Shown: positions 1 through 9,052, counted from the stretch's first letter. The stretch: DNA of 64,000 nucleotides from Streptomyces sp. NBC_01723 (GCF_036246005.1 NZ_CP109171.1:3956001-4020000), one strand, 5' to 3'. The notes: generated by a model from the sequence alone, not told the origin. Translations and numbers: made by a program.

Positions 1-30
1 CAGTAAGCGCCGGTCGGAAGGCCGGACACC

Positions 31-1467
31 ATGAACGCCCCGCACCCTCCGAAAGTGGCCGGAATCGATTCAGCGGTCCCGTCCCCCGCACACACTGTCG
101 CGCCCGCCGCTGCCCCGGCCGCCCCTCCGAACACCTCGGACGCCGCTGCCGCCGCTGCCGCCGACGACGACGCCCCCGGCAAAGGCTCCGCCCCGGGCCT
201 CCTCCTCCAGGACCGGCTGGCCGGCTGGGTCTCGGACCTCACGACCCTGCACGAACTGACCGAACGCCTGGTCCGTACGGACACCCTCTCGGACGGCCTC
301 CAGGAGTTGCTGCGTGCCGGTGCCGCCCTGGTGGGCGCCCGGCGCGGTCTCGTCACCCTGGAGCCGGCCGACGGACTCGGCCCGGACACCACCATCGGCC
401 TCGGGCTGGCCCGTGCCGACCTCGGCCACATCGAGACCGTGCCCCGGACCTCCCTGTCCTACGGGCGGATCCTGGACGGGCTGCCGGTCGACGAGGACGG
501 GTTCGCCGAGCCCGACCTGCTGGCCGAGAAGGGCCTCGACCCGCGCCACCGGGAGGTCGCCGCCCGTCTCGGCTACGCCGCCAGCTACGCGCTCCCGCTC
601 TCCGCCGAGGGCACCGGACGCCTCGGCGCCGCCGCGTGGCTCTACGACGAACCCGCCGAACCGGACGAGCACCAGCGCCACCTGGCCGGCCTCTACGTCC
701 GGTACGCCGCGCCCCACCTGACCCGCCTCCTGGAGGTCGAGCGCACGCGCGCGTGCATGGCGACGATGGCCGAGGAGCTGCTGCCCTCCCGCCTGCCGCG
801 GGTGCCCGGCGTCCAGCTCGCCGCCCGGCACCGCACCGGCCCGCTCGGCGGCGGCGACTGGTACGACGCGCTGCCGCTGCCGGACGCCGCGCTCGGCCTC
901 TCCGTCGGCTCCGTCACCGGGGCCGGGCCCAGCGCGGTCGCCGCGATGGGGCGGATGCGCGCCTCGCTGCGGGCGTACGCCGTGATGGAGGGCGAGGACC
1001 CGGTCGCCGTCCTGTCCGACCTGGAACTGCTGCTGCGCCTGACCGAGCCCGCCCGTTCGGCCACCGCGCTGTTCGGCTACTGCGAGCCCGCGCTGCGCCG
1101 GATCACCCTGGCCGGCGCCGGGCACAGCCCTCCGCTGCTGATCGGGGAACGGCGCACGGAGTTCGTCGAGACCTCCGTCTCGGCGCCGCTCGGCATGCTC
1201 GCCTGCTGGGAGGCGCCCAGCGTGGAGCTGCAGGCCGAAGCGGGAGAGACGGTTCTGCTGTACACGGACGGGCTGCTGCACCGCACGGGGGACCGGGCCG
1301 ACCGCGCCTTCGCCCGGCTGCACGCGGCCGCCGCCGGTGTACCGAGGGCCGCGCGCCACGACCCGGACGCGGTCGCCGACCACGTCCTGCGCACCGTGCT
1401 GCCGGACGGGAAGGCCGACGCGGACTCCGAGGAGGACGTCGTCCTGCTGGCCGTACGGTTCGAATAA
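31..1467 (+). CDS. SpoIIE/PP2C-type phosphatase with GAF-like domain
   Basis: A 478-aa protein with an Ala/Pro-rich disordered first 55 residues, a GAF-like region (about 70-235) and a SpoIIE-type PP2C domain (about 250-477). Visible phosphatase motifs are GGGDWYD near residue 273, LLYTDGLL near 410 and EEDVVLLAV at the C-terminus. Streptomyces enzymes of this class dephosphorylate anti-anti-sigma factors in partner-switching pathways. The motif that is normally GDVxGxG reads GSVTGAG near residue 293, so one metal-binding Asp is replaced by Ser and activity may be reduced or absent. The start is the ATG preceded by GGAAGG. An RsbW-like ATPase gene lies 1.7 kb downstream on the other strand and could belong to the same type of pathway; that link is inference. 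Confidence 0.85.
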   Translation: MNAPHPPKVAGIDSAVPSPAHTVAPAAAPAAPPNTSDAAAAAAADDDAPGKGSAPGLLLQDRLAGWVSDLTTLHELTERLVRTDTLSDGLQELLRAGAALVGARRGLVTLEPADGLGPDTTIGLGLARADLGHIETVPRTSLSYGRILDGLPVDEDGFAEPDLLAEKGLDPRHREVAARLGYAASYALPLSAEGTGRLGAAAWLYDEPAEPDEHQRHLAGLYVRYAAPHLTRLLEVERTRACMATMAEELLPSRLPRVPGVQLAARHRTGPLGGGDWYDALPLPDAALGLSVGSVTGAGPSAVAAMGRMRASLRAYAVMEGEDPVAVLSDLELLLRLTEPARSATALFGYCEPALRRITLAGAGHSPPLLIGERRTEFVETSVSAPLGMLACWEAPSVELQAEAGETVLLYTDGLLHRTGDRADRAFARLHAAAAGVPRAARHDPDAVADHVLRTVLPDGKADADSEEDVVLLAVRFE

Positions 1468-1599
1468 CGGACGCCTACGCCTCGGAGACCACGGATAACG
1501 GACGGTAGCGACCCCCCGTAACAGGCCCTTCGCCCCTGGGCCCCCTTCCGTACGACCGTACGATGGGGGTGGTCCAGTGCCGTATCGAGGAGGATGACC

Positions 1600-3102
1600 G
1601 TGGCGGAGGAGCTCACCCAGGAGAACCCGGAGATCCCGGAGACCCCGGAGGCCGTGCTTGAGGACGCCGCTGACGCGGACGGCGACGAGCCGGTCAAGCA
1701 GCGCAAGAACGGCCTGTACCCGGGCGTGTCCGACGAGCTGGCCGAGAACATGAAGTCCGGCTGGGCCGACACGGAGCTGTACGACCTGGAGCCCATCGCC
1801 CAGGCCGCCGAGACCGCCACCCGCCGCGCCGCGCTGTCCGCCCGCTTCCCGGGTGAGCGCCTGGTGATCCCCGCGGGCAACCTGAAGACCCGGTCGAACG
1901 ACACGGAGTACGCCTTCCGCGCCTCGGTCGAGTACGCGTACCTGACCGGGAACCAGACGGAGGACGGCGTCCTGGTCCTGGAGCCCAGGGGCGACGGCCA
2001 CACCGCCACGATCTACCTCCTGCCCCGCTCCGACCGTGAGAACGGCGAGTTCTGGCTCAGCGGCCAGGGCGAGCTGTGGGTCGGCCGCCGCCACTCCCTC
2101 ACCGAGGCCGGGAAGCTGTACGGCATCCCCGCCTCCGACGTCCGCGAGCTGCCGGACAGCCTGCGCGAGGCCACCGGCCCGGTGCGCGTCGTGCGCGGCC
2201 ACGACGCCGGCATCGAGGCCGCCCTCACCGACAAGGTCACCGCGGAGCGCGACGAGGAACTGCGCGTCTTCCTCTCCGAGGCCCGCCTCGTCAAGGACGA
2301 GTTCGAGATCGGCGAGCTGCAGAAGGCCGTCGACTCCACCGTGCGCGGCTTCGAGGACGTCGTGAAGGTCCTCGACAAGGCGGAGGCGACCAGCGAGCGC
2401 TACATCGAGGGCACCTTCTTCCTCCGCGCGCGCGTGGAGGGCAACGACGTCGGCTACGGCTCCATCTGCGCCGCCGGCCCGCACGCCTGCACCCTGCACT
2501 GGGTCCGCAACGACGGCCCGGTCCGCTCCGGCGACCTGCTGCTGCTCGACGCCGGCGTGGAGACGCACACGTACTACACGGCGGACGTCACGCGCACGCT
2601 GCCGATCAACGGCCGCTACAGCGAGCTGCAGAAGAAGATCTACGACGCGGTGTACGACGCCCAGGAGGCCGGGATCGCGGCCGTGAAGCCGGGCGCCAAG
2701 TACCGCGACTTCCACGACGCGTCCCAGCGCGTGCTGGCCGAGCGGCTGGTCGAGTGGGGCCTGGTCGAGGGACCGGTCGAGCGGGTGCTGGAGCTGGGCC
2801 TGCAGCGCCGCTGGACGCTGCACGGCACCGGTCACATGCTCGGCATGGACGTGCACGACTGCGCCGCCGCGCGGGTGGAGTCCTACGTCGACGGCACCCT
2901 GGAGCCCGGCATGGTGCTCACCGTCGAGCCGGGTCTGTACTTCCAGGCCGACGACCTGACCGTGCCCGAGGAGTACCGGGGCATCGGCGTCCGCATCGAG
3001 GACGACATCCTCGTCACCGTGGACGGCAACCGGAACCTGTCCGCCGGGCTGCCGCGCCGGTCGGACGAGGTCGAGGAGTGGATGGCGGCGCTGAAGGGCT
3101 GA
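1600..3102 (+). CDS. pepP: Xaa-Pro aminopeptidase (M24B)
   Basis: A 500-aa cytosolic metallopeptidase that removes N-terminal residues preceding proline. An aminopeptidase P N-terminal domain (about 45-190) is followed by a pita-bread M24 domain. All five dinuclear-metal ligands appear present: Asp in LLLLDAG, Asp in YTADVTRT, His in HGTGHMLG, Glu in LTVEPG and Glu in GVRIEDD. Start choice: GAGGAGG at 1587-1593 touches an upstream in-frame ATG at 1594 but sits six bases before GTG 1600, so GTG (reading VAEELT) is preferred. The gene is monocistronic and ends at a strong hairpin shared with the convergent neighbour. Confidence 0.93.
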   Translation: MAEELTQENPEIPETPEAVLEDAADADGDEPVKQRKNGLYPGVSDELAENMKSGWADTELYDLEPIAQAAETATRRAALSARFPGERLVIPAGNLKTRSNDTEYAFRASVEYAYLTGNQTEDGVLVLEPRGDGHTATIYLLPRSDRENGEFWLSGQGELWVGRRHSLTEAGKLYGIPASDVRELPDSLREATGPVRVVRGHDAGIEAALTDKVTAERDEELRVFLSEARLVKDEFEIGELQKAVDSTVRGFEDVVKVLDKAEATSERYIEGTFFLRARVEGNDVGYGSICAAGPHACTLHWVRNDGPVRSGDLLLLDAGVETHTYYTADVTRTLPINGRYSELQKKIYDAVYDAQEAGIAAVKPGAKYRDFHDASQRVLAERLVEWGLVEGPVERVLELGLQRRWTLHGTGHMLGMDVHDCAAARVESYVDGTLEPGMVLTVEPGLYFQADDLTVPEEYRGIGVRIEDDILVTVDGNRNLSAGLPRRSDEVEEWMAALKG

Positions 3103-3109
3103 CGCACGA

Positions 3110-3146
3110 ACGACGGCCGGGCACCTTCGCGGTGCCCGGCCGTCGT
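3110..3146. terminator. Bidirectional terminator hairpin
   Basis: A perfect 16-bp inverted repeat (3110-3125 with 3131-3146) around the loop TTCGC. It lies between the convergent aminopeptidase gene and the RsbW-like ATPase gene, as expected of a two-way intrinsic terminator without a U-tract, common in Streptomyces. Confidence 0.85.
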
Positions 3147-3170
3147 CGTACGCCTCGTCGTGCCGTCGGG

Positions 3171-3635
3171 TCAGACCGCCACCAGCGGCGCGTCCTCCCG
3201 CCACTTGAGGATCTTGTCGAAGCTCACCACGGCGCCGTTACGCCCCGGCTCGTTGCCGAACTGGACGTGGTCCGCCAGTTCCCGGATGAGACACAGGCCG
3301 CGACCGCTCTCGGCGTCCGCGGAGACCGGGCGGCCCACACCCCCCGGCCGGCCCGGCGCGGCGGCGGGGAATCCGGGGCCGGTGTCGGAGACCTCGATGT
3401 GGCAGCGCTCGCCGTCCAGGTAGGCCGTGACCCGGTAGGCCTCCGTGGGGCCGCCCGCGCCGTCGTCCCCGCCGTGCTCGACGGCGTTGGCGCAGGCCTC
3501 GCTCAGGGCGACGGAGAGATCGAAGGAGATGTCGGGGTCGACGCCCGCGCTCTCCATGGTGCCGATCAGCAGGCGGCGGGCCAGGGGCACGCTCGCAGCC
3601 TCGCGCCGCAAATGGAGTGACCACCAGATGCTCAT
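3171..3635 (-). CDS. RsbW-like anti-sigma factor / HATPase_c protein
   Basis: A 154-aa stand-alone GHKL ATPase domain. The N-box reads LSEACANAVEHG, the G1 box VSDTGPGFP and the G2 box SGRGLCLIRELADHV. Such proteins are typically serine kinases of anti-anti-sigma factors or sigma-factor antagonists; many paralogues occur in Streptomyces and the partner cannot be read from sequence. No sigma or anti-anti-sigma gene is adjacent. It is transcribed away from the membrane-protein gene at 3869, with 233 bp of shared upstream DNA. Confidence 0.85.
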   Translation of the reverse strand: MSIWWSLHLRREAASVPLARRLLIGTMESAGVDPDISFDLSVALSEACANAVEHGGDDGAGGPTEAYRVTAYLDGERCHIEVSDTGPGFPAAAPGRPGGVGRPVSADAESGRGLCLIRELADHVQFGNEPGRNGAVVSFDKILKWREDAPLVAV

Positions 3636-3868
3636 GCTCCAGCCTCCCGGCCGCGGCTCGACATACCGTTACGTATTGCCCCTCACACCCCGGTGTAAGC
3701 ACGCCCGGGCCGTGACACCGCTCATCTGGCGGATGTGGCCCCGTCGTGCGCCGGTGTATGCGGCACGGCTCCCACCAGAGAGTGATCTTCCGGTTCACTT
3801 CGGGGCGTACCGCATCTTGTGGACCTGCCGTACGGCGCGAGGGGCGTCAGTGCGATGATGAGCCCGCC

Positions 3869-4714
3869 ATGACTGCCCCCCACCCGCCAACGGCGCGCTC
3901 CGGGAACGATCTCCGGGTCCTGCGGGCCGCGGTGTTCGCCGCGGTCTGCGTCGTGCTGGCCGCGGCGGGGCACACCCTCGCCTCCTGCGCCACGGTTCCG
4001 CTGTGGTCGCTGGGGGCCGGATTCCTCGGGGCGGTCGTGGTCGCGGCGCCCCTCGCCGGCCGGCTGCGCTCGCTGCCCGGCATCGTGGCGCTGCTCACCG
4101 TCGGACAGACCGCGCTGCACGTCCTGTTCGGACTGGGCCAGCACGGCACCAGCGCGGTCACCGCATCCGGTACGGCCGCCGGGGCCGGAGCGACGGGCGG
4201 ACTGTCCGACGCCTCTCTGGTCCAGCAGGCGGCACGGCTGGTCTGCGGGACCACGGCCGCGGCGATCAGCCCGGCCCAGGCCCAGCGGATCCTCGACGAC
4301 GCCCGGGTCGCACCGGACGCCTCCGCCGTCGCCACGCACCATCCCGCCGACGCGCTGGCCGGCGCCGGCGACCCCGCCGCACTGCTGCCGTCCCTGCCGA
4401 TGCTGCTCGGCCACGTCCTCGCGGCCCTGGCCGCCGGCTGGCTGCTGCGCCGCGGGGACCTGGCATTGGCCCGGCTCGTCGAACTGTCGGCGCACTCGGC
4501 GCACTCGGTGGCAGAGGGAGCGTTCGTACGCGCCCTGCGCGCGGCGCTCTCCCTGGTGCGCGCCCTGCACGCCGGGCTCGCCGGCGCCCCCGGTACGGGC
4601 CCGCGCCCGCCGCGTCCCGCCCTGCTGGCGCCGCCGCGGCCCCGTACCACCGCACTCCAGCACACGGTGATCAGGCGCGGCCCGCCGAGCGACGTGTTCG
4701 CCCTCGCCGCCTGA
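3869..4714 (+). CDS. Polytopic membrane protein, probably part of the copper module
   Basis: A 281-aa protein with about four predicted membrane helices: a helix following LRVLRAAVF, one around PLWSLGAGFLG, one around LPGIVALLTVG and one around LLPSLPMLLGHVLAAL. Histidines sit inside or at the edge of helices (AGHTLA, ALHVLFG, LGHVLA), which is compatible with metal handling but is not proof. The C-terminal third is a Pro/Arg-rich cytosolic tail. The ATG at 3869 begins just before the first helix; a longer reading from 3746 would add an unlikely extension. It lies directly upstream of ycnI on the same strand, so a role in copper handling is inferred from context only. I do not recognise a named family. 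Confidence 0.75.
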   Translation: MTAPHPPTARSGNDLRVLRAAVFAAVCVVLAAAGHTLASCATVPLWSLGAGFLGAVVVAAPLAGRLRSLPGIVALLTVGQTALHVLFGLGQHGTSAVTASGTAAGAGATGGLSDASLVQQAARLVCGTTAAAISPAQAQRILDDARVAPDASAVATHHPADALAGAGDPAALLPSLPMLLGHVLAALAAGWLLRRGDLALARLVELSAHSAHSVAEGAFVRALRAALSLVRALHAGLAGAPGTGPRPPRPALLAPPRPRTTALQHTVIRRGPPSDVFALAA

Positions 4715-4856
4715 CACGACACGTCCACCACCCCGCTTCCGCCCAGGGAGTACGGAGGGGGCCGTCGTCGTGCGGCACGCGCGCGTGCGCGCATCCCTCT
4801 CCTCACCCGTCACCGGTGCAGACACCGGTGCCCATTCGAAGCGGAGTGCTCCGTCC

Positions 4857-5627
4857 ATGAAGGCTTTGAAGACTTCCCGTATCGCCGCCGCCTGCGCCGT
4901 CTCCGGCATCGCCGTCCTCGCCCTGTCCGCCCCCGCCTTCGCGCACGTCAGCGTGCAGCCGGAGGGAACGGCCGCCAAGGGCGGCTACGCGACCGTCAAC
5001 TTCAAGGTCCCCAACGAACGGGACAACGCCTCCACCACCAAGCTGGAGATCAACTTCCCCGCCGAACACCCGCTGGCGTCCGTCATGCCGCAGCCGGTCC
5101 CCGGCTGGGAAGCGAAGGTCACCAAGTCCAAGCTGGACAAGCCGCTGGAGTCGCACGGCAAGCAGCTCACCGAAGTCGTCAGCAAGGTCACCTGGACCGC
5201 CGACGGTGAAGGCGTCAAGCCCGGTTACTTCCAGAAGTTCCCGCTCTCCATCGGCGCGCTGCCCGAGGACGCCGACGAGCTGGTGTTCAAGGCCATCCAG
5301 ACGTACTCCAACAAGGAGGTCGTGCGCTGGATCGAGGTGCCGCAGGAGGGCCAGGAGGAGCCCGAGAACCCGGCGCCCGTGCTGGAGCTGGCCGCCGCCG
5401 AGGACGACGCCCACGGCGCGGCGGACTCGTCGGACGACAAGGCCGGGGACGACGCCGAAGCGGCCGCCAAGGACACCGCCGCCGAGGCCTCCGCGGACGG
5501 CGGCTCCGGTGACGGCAGCGACACCACCGCCCGGGTCCTGGGCGTCGTCGGCATCGTCGTCGGCGCGGCGGGCGTCGGCTACGGCGTGCTGGCGGGCCGC
5601 CGGCGCGACTCCGGCGCGTCGGCGTAA
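4857..5627 (+). CDS. ycnI: YcnI-type copper-binding exported protein (DUF1775)
   Basis: A 256-aa protein with a Sec signal peptide ending AFA|HVSVQP, so the mature protein begins with His. In YcnI proteins this N-terminal His takes part in a mononuclear Cu(II) site together with a conserved Trp; a Trp is present in VTWTADG. The immunoglobulin-like YcnI domain spans about 31-165. An acidic Ala/Asp-rich linker and a C-terminal helix (GVVGIVVGAAGVGYGV) followed by RRR then anchor it, so it should be a membrane-tethered extracytoplasmic copper chaperone. It is first in the run ycnI-sco-PCuAC-copCD-dtpA. Confidence 0.93.
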   Translation: MKALKTSRIAAACAVSGIAVLALSAPAFAHVSVQPEGTAAKGGYATVNFKVPNERDNASTTKLEINFPAEHPLASVMPQPVPGWEAKVTKSKLDKPLESHGKQLTEVVSKVTWTADGEGVKPGYFQKFPLSIGALPEDADELVFKAIQTYSNKEVVRWIEVPQEGQEEPENPAPVLELAAAEDDAHGAADSSDDKAGDDAEAAAKDTAAEASADGGSGDGSDTTARVLGVVGIVVGAAGVGYGVLAGRRRDSGASA

Positions 5628-5677
5628 CGACGCCCGCGCCGGTGCGTCGACGCCACCCCGTCGGCGCATCCTCACGT

Positions 5678-5724
5678 CCGGTGCGCGCCGTTCCGTCGGT
5701 CCGACGGCCCTCGGCGCGCACCGG
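5678..5724. terminator. Nested hairpin between ycnI and sco
   Basis: A perfect 13-bp inverted repeat (5678-5690 with 5712-5724) encloses a second perfect repeat CCGTCGG/CCGACGG (5693-5707). It lies in the 124-bp gap between two co-directional copper genes, so it may terminate ycnI, attenuate readthrough or stabilise an mRNA end. Confidence 0.65.
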
Positions 5725-5751
5725 TGCACCTCACATCTGGGACATTTTTCT

Positions 5752-6402
5752 ATGCGCAAGAAGACGTTCGCCGCGGCGGCCCTGCTCGCCGCCGCCTCCC
5801 TGACGCTGTCCGCCTGCGGCAGCGGCGCCGACAGTGACAAGCCGGTCACCGTGGTCTCCGAGGACACCGCCCAGCAGGCCGCCACCGTCCTCGACAAACC
5901 CTTCGAGAAGCCCGATCTCGTCCTCACCGACACCCAGGGCAAGAAGTACGACTTCCGCGAGCAGACCGCCGGACGGCCCACGCTGGTCTACTTCGGCTAC
6001 ACGCACTGCCCCGACGTCTGCCCCCTGACCATGAACAACATCGCCGTGGCCAAGAAGCAGCTGTCGCAGGCCGAGCAGGACAAGCTCCGGGTCGTGTTCG
6101 TCAGCACCGACCCGGAACGGGACACCCCGGCCGCGCTGGGCGAGTGGCTCAAGGGCATCGACCCGCAGATCGTCGGCCTGACCGGCGACTTCGACACCAT
6201 CCAGGCCGGCGCCCGCACTCTCGGCATCTCGATCGACCCGCCGACCAAGGACAAGAACGGCAAGATCGTCTCGACCCACGGCACCCAGGTCGTCGCCTTC
6301 TCCCCGAAGTCCGACGCGGGCTACGTCCTCTACGGCGAGGACGCCACGGTCGACGACTACACCAAGGACCTCCCCAAGCTCGTCAAGGGAGAGAACCCGT
6401 GA
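5752..6402 (+). CDS. sco: Sco/SenC copper chaperone lipoprotein
   Basis: A 216-aa lipoprotein: signal sequence and lipobox LSAC with the acylated Cys near residue 22, then a thioredoxin-fold SCO1/SenC domain. The copper ligands are present: CPDVC in THCPDVCPLT and the distal His in STHGTQV. Family role: delivery of copper to the CuA site of cytochrome c oxidase on the outer membrane face; the S. lividans Sco protein is reported to affect oxidase and development. The ribosome-binding site is weak, but the ATG is fixed by the signal peptide. The stop overlaps the GTG start of the next gene (GTGA), indicating translational coupling. Confidence 0.95.
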   Translation: MRKKTFAAAALLAAASLTLSACGSGADSDKPVTVVSEDTAQQAATVLDKPFEKPDLVLTDTQGKKYDFREQTAGRPTLVYFGYTHCPDVCPLTMNNIAVAKKQLSQAEQDKLRVVFVSTDPERDTPAALGEWLKGIDPQIVGLTGDFDTIQAGARTLGISIDPPTKDKNGKIVSTHGTQVVAFSPKSDAGYVLYGEDATVDDYTKDLPKLVKGENP

Positions 6403-6899
6403 GCGGCCGCGGCACCCGCCCCGCCCTCGCCGCCCTCGCGGTGATCGGCACGCTGGCCCTCGCGGGCTGCGGCGACGCGGACTCCGGCGCCGCGGCCTCT
6501 GGTGCCTCCGGGGCCGAACTCTCGGTCGGCGCCGCCTACATACCGCAGCCGGTCTCCGCCTCGATGGCCGCCGGGTTCCTCACCATCACCAACGAGGGCG
6601 ACTCGGACGACGAACTGACCTCGGTCACCAGCGGGGCCGGCGACGTCACCGTGCACGAGACCGTCGACGGGACGATGAAGGAGGTGGACCGCCTCAAGAT
6701 CCCCGCACACGGTCAACTCGTGTTCAAGAGCGGCGGAAACCACCTGATGTTCGAGAAGCTGAAGCAGCAGCCGAAGCAGGGCCAGTCGGTCACCGTCGAA
6801 CTGCACTTCGCCCAGTCCGACCCCGTCACGGTCAAGGTGCCCGTCAAGGCGGCCACCTACCAGCCCACCAACGAGCACTCCGCACACACCGGAAACTGA
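6399..6899 (+). CDS. PCuAC-type extracytoplasmic Cu(I) chaperone (ECuC)
   Basis: A 166-aa lipoprotein (lipobox LAGC) with one PCuAC domain. The copper motif can be traced: His in VHETVDG, then a Met in GTMKEV, 21 residues, then HLM in GNHLMFE, matching the M-x21-HxM part of the family signature. It should hand Cu(I) to Sco or directly to the oxidase. The C-terminus carries two more histidines (NEHSAH). The GTG start overlaps the sco stop codon by four bases, so the two partners are translationally coupled. Confidence 0.93.
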   Translation: MSGRGTRPALAALAVIGTLALAGCGDADSGAAASGASGAELSVGAAYIPQPVSASMAAGFLTITNEGDSDDELTSVTSGAGDVTVHETVDGTMKEVDRLKIPAHGQLVFKSGGNHLMFEKLKQQPKQGQSVTVELHFAQSDPVTVKVPVKAATYQPTNEHSAHTGN

Positions 6900-6923
6900 C
6901 CGGACACCGAGGGAGGGACCACC

Positions 6924-9044
6924 TTGACGCAGACCATCGCCCCACGCTTCCGGACCCTGGTGCTGCTGCTCCTGGCCGCGGCCTGCGCGCTGCTCGCCGG
7001 CGCCGGACCGGCCTCCGCGCACGCCGCCCTGACCGGCAGCGACCCCCAGCAGGGGGCGGTGGTCGACCGGGCTCCGGCCCAGGTGTCGCTCACCTTCTCC
7101 GAGTCGGTCTCCGTGGACGACGACTCGCTGCGCGTCCTGGACCCCAAGGGCAAGCGCGTCGACGACGGCAGCCCGTCCGGCACGGGCGGCACGACGTACT
7201 CCGTGAAGCTGCACACCGGGCTGCCCGACGGCACCTACACGGTGACCTACCAGGTGGTCTCCGCCGACAGCCACCCCGTCGCCGGCGCCTACACCTTCTC
7301 CGTCGGAGCCCCGTCCGACACCTCGGTCTCCGCCTCCGCCCAGGAGGCGGGCGGCGGGTTCGTCGGCGCCCTCTACGGCTTCGGCCGGTACGTGTCGTAC
7401 GCCGGGTTCGCCGTGCTGGTGGGCGGCGCCGCGTTCGTGCTGGCCTGCTGGCCGCGCGGCTCCGGGCTCCGCGTCGTCCAGCGGGTCGTCGTCTCCGGGT
7501 GGCTCGCGCTGACCGCGGCCACCCTCATGCTCCTGCTGCTGCGCGGCTCCTACACCGGTTCCGGGAAGGCCGGTGACATCGTCGACCTGAACCTGCTCGG
7601 CGAGGTGCTGCAGACCAAGACCGGCGCGGCGCTGGTCTCCCGGCTGCTGCTGCTCGCGGCCGCCGCTCTGTTCGTCGCCGTACTCTTCGGCGCCTACGAC
7701 AAGCGGGAGGACGAGGAGAAGAGGGACCTCACCTTCGGGCTCGCGGTCGGCGGGGCCGTCGTCGCGTCGGGTCTCGCGGCGACCTGGGCGATGTCCGAGC
7801 ACGCCTCCGTAGGCCTCCAGGCGGGCCTCGCCATGCCGGCCGACATCGTCCACCTGCTCGCCGTGGCCACCTGGTTCGGCGGACTCACCGCCCTCCTCGT
7901 CGCGCTGTACCGCGGCCCCGCGGACACCCCGGTCCCGGCCGTCGCCGTACGCCGGTTCTCGCGCGTCGCCTTCGGCAGCGTGGTCGCGCTGGTGGTGACC
8001 GGTACCTACCAGTCCTGGCGCCAGCTGGGCTCCTGGACGGCCTTCACCGAGACGCGGTACGGACAGCTGCTCCTCGTCAAGCTCGGACTCGTCGCGGTAC
8101 TGGTCGGCATCGCCTACCTCTCGCGCCGGTGGACGGCGCAGCTGGCGGGGACCGCGAGCCCGGGCGTGGTCCGGCAGCGGGAGCAGGGGGAGAAGCGCGA
8201 GAAAGGCCGGAAGGGGGAGAAGGCGGAGAAGGAGCGGGTGGGTGTGTCGTCCGGCCGCGGGAACGAGAAGGCGAAGGGTTCCGAGAAGACGGCCGGCTCC
8301 GGCAAGGCGACGGCCTCCGGCAAGGCGACCGGTGGCTCGGAGGGCTCCGGGGGTGCCAAGGGGGCCGGTGCCGGTGCCAAGGGGGCCGGTACGGGTGCCA
8401 AGGCGGGTGGCAAGGGGTCCGGAGGCGGTAAGGGTTCCGGGTCCGCGAACGGCTCCGGCGGCTCCCAGCGTGCCGCTCAGCTCGCCCGGCAGCGCGCCGC
8501 CGTGGACGCCGCCCGGCAGAAGCGGCAGCGGGACGCCGACCCGAACCGTTTCGGACTGCGCCGCTCCGTGCTCGCCGAGGCGGGCGTCGCCGTCGTCCTG
8601 CTGGCCGTCACCACCGTGCTGACCCAGACCGAGCCGGGCCGGACGGAGCAGGAGGCCAAGGCCACCGGCGCCTCCTCCGCCACCACGCCCGCACCGTCCA
8701 CCGGAGCGGTGACCCTGGACATGCCCTTCGACACCGGCTCCCAGAACGGCAAGGGCGTCGTACGGGTCGAGCTCGACCCCGCCCGGGTCGGCGCCAACGA
8801 GATGCACCTCTACGTCGAGCGCCCGGACGGGACCGCCTTCGACCTCCCCGAGGTGAAGGTCGCTCTGACCCAGGAGGCCAAGGACATCGGGCCGCTGCCC
8901 GTCGCCCCGGACCACATCACCACCGGCCACTGGTCGGCGAACGGAGTGCAGATCCCGATCGGCGGCGACTGGGAAGTCTCGGTGACCGTGCGGACCTCCG
9001 ACATCGACCAGGTGACCGTCTCCAAGAACGCGCAGATCGGCTGA
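6924..9044 (+). CDS. CopC-CopD fusion copper transport protein
   Basis: A 706-aa protein. A signal peptide ends near ASA|HAAL, giving the N-terminal His of a CopC beta-barrel (about 33-130, with a second Cu-site segment DSHPV). A CopD-type multi-helix membrane domain follows (about 150-415). Next comes a Lys/Gly/Ser/Ala-rich stretch of about 110 residues (roughly DNA 8160-8510), one further helix (EAGVAVVLLAVTTVL) and an exported YtkA/FixH-like beta domain. The start is TTG, supported by GGGAGGGA six bases upstream and by the signal peptide. It is predicted to bind and move copper across the membrane for the adjacent chaperones. The low-complexity loop should lie in the cytosol. Confidence 0.9.
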   Translation: MTQTIAPRFRTLVLLLLAAACALLAGAGPASAHAALTGSDPQQGAVVDRAPAQVSLTFSESVSVDDDSLRVLDPKGKRVDDGSPSGTGGTTYSVKLHTGLPDGTYTVTYQVVSADSHPVAGAYTFSVGAPSDTSVSASAQEAGGGFVGALYGFGRYVSYAGFAVLVGGAAFVLACWPRGSGLRVVQRVVVSGWLALTAATLMLLLLRGSYTGSGKAGDIVDLNLLGEVLQTKTGAALVSRLLLLAAAALFVAVLFGAYDKREDEEKRDLTFGLAVGGAVVASGLAATWAMSEHASVGLQAGLAMPADIVHLLAVATWFGGLTALLVALYRGPADTPVPAVAVRRFSRVAFGSVVALVVTGTYQSWRQLGSWTAFTETRYGQLLLVKLGLVAVLVGIAYLSRRWTAQLAGTASPGVVRQREQGEKREKGRKGEKAEKERVGVSSGRGNEKAKGSEKTAGSGKATASGKATGGSEGSGGAKGAGAGAKGAGTGAKAGGKGSGGGKGSGSANGSGGSQRAAQLARQRAAVDAARQKRQRDADPNRFGLRRSVLAEAGVAVVLLAVTTVLTQTEPGRTEQEAKATGASSATTPAPSTGAVTLDMPFDTGSQNGKGVVRVELDPARVGANEMHLYVERPDGTAFDLPEVKVALTQEAKDIGPLPVAPDHITTGHWSANGVQIPIGGDWEVSVTVRTSDIDQVTVSKNAQIG

Positions 9045-9052
9045 ACCGCACC

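Noticed and set aside
70..3204. 1044-aa open frame on the minus strand
   Set aside because: It runs antisense to the phosphatase and aminopeptidase genes and has composition typical of a GC-bias shadow; no domain is recognisable.
6357..8930. 857-aa minus-strand open frame opposite copCD
   Set aside because: Shadow frame; the plus strand encodes recognisable PCuAC and CopC-CopD domains.
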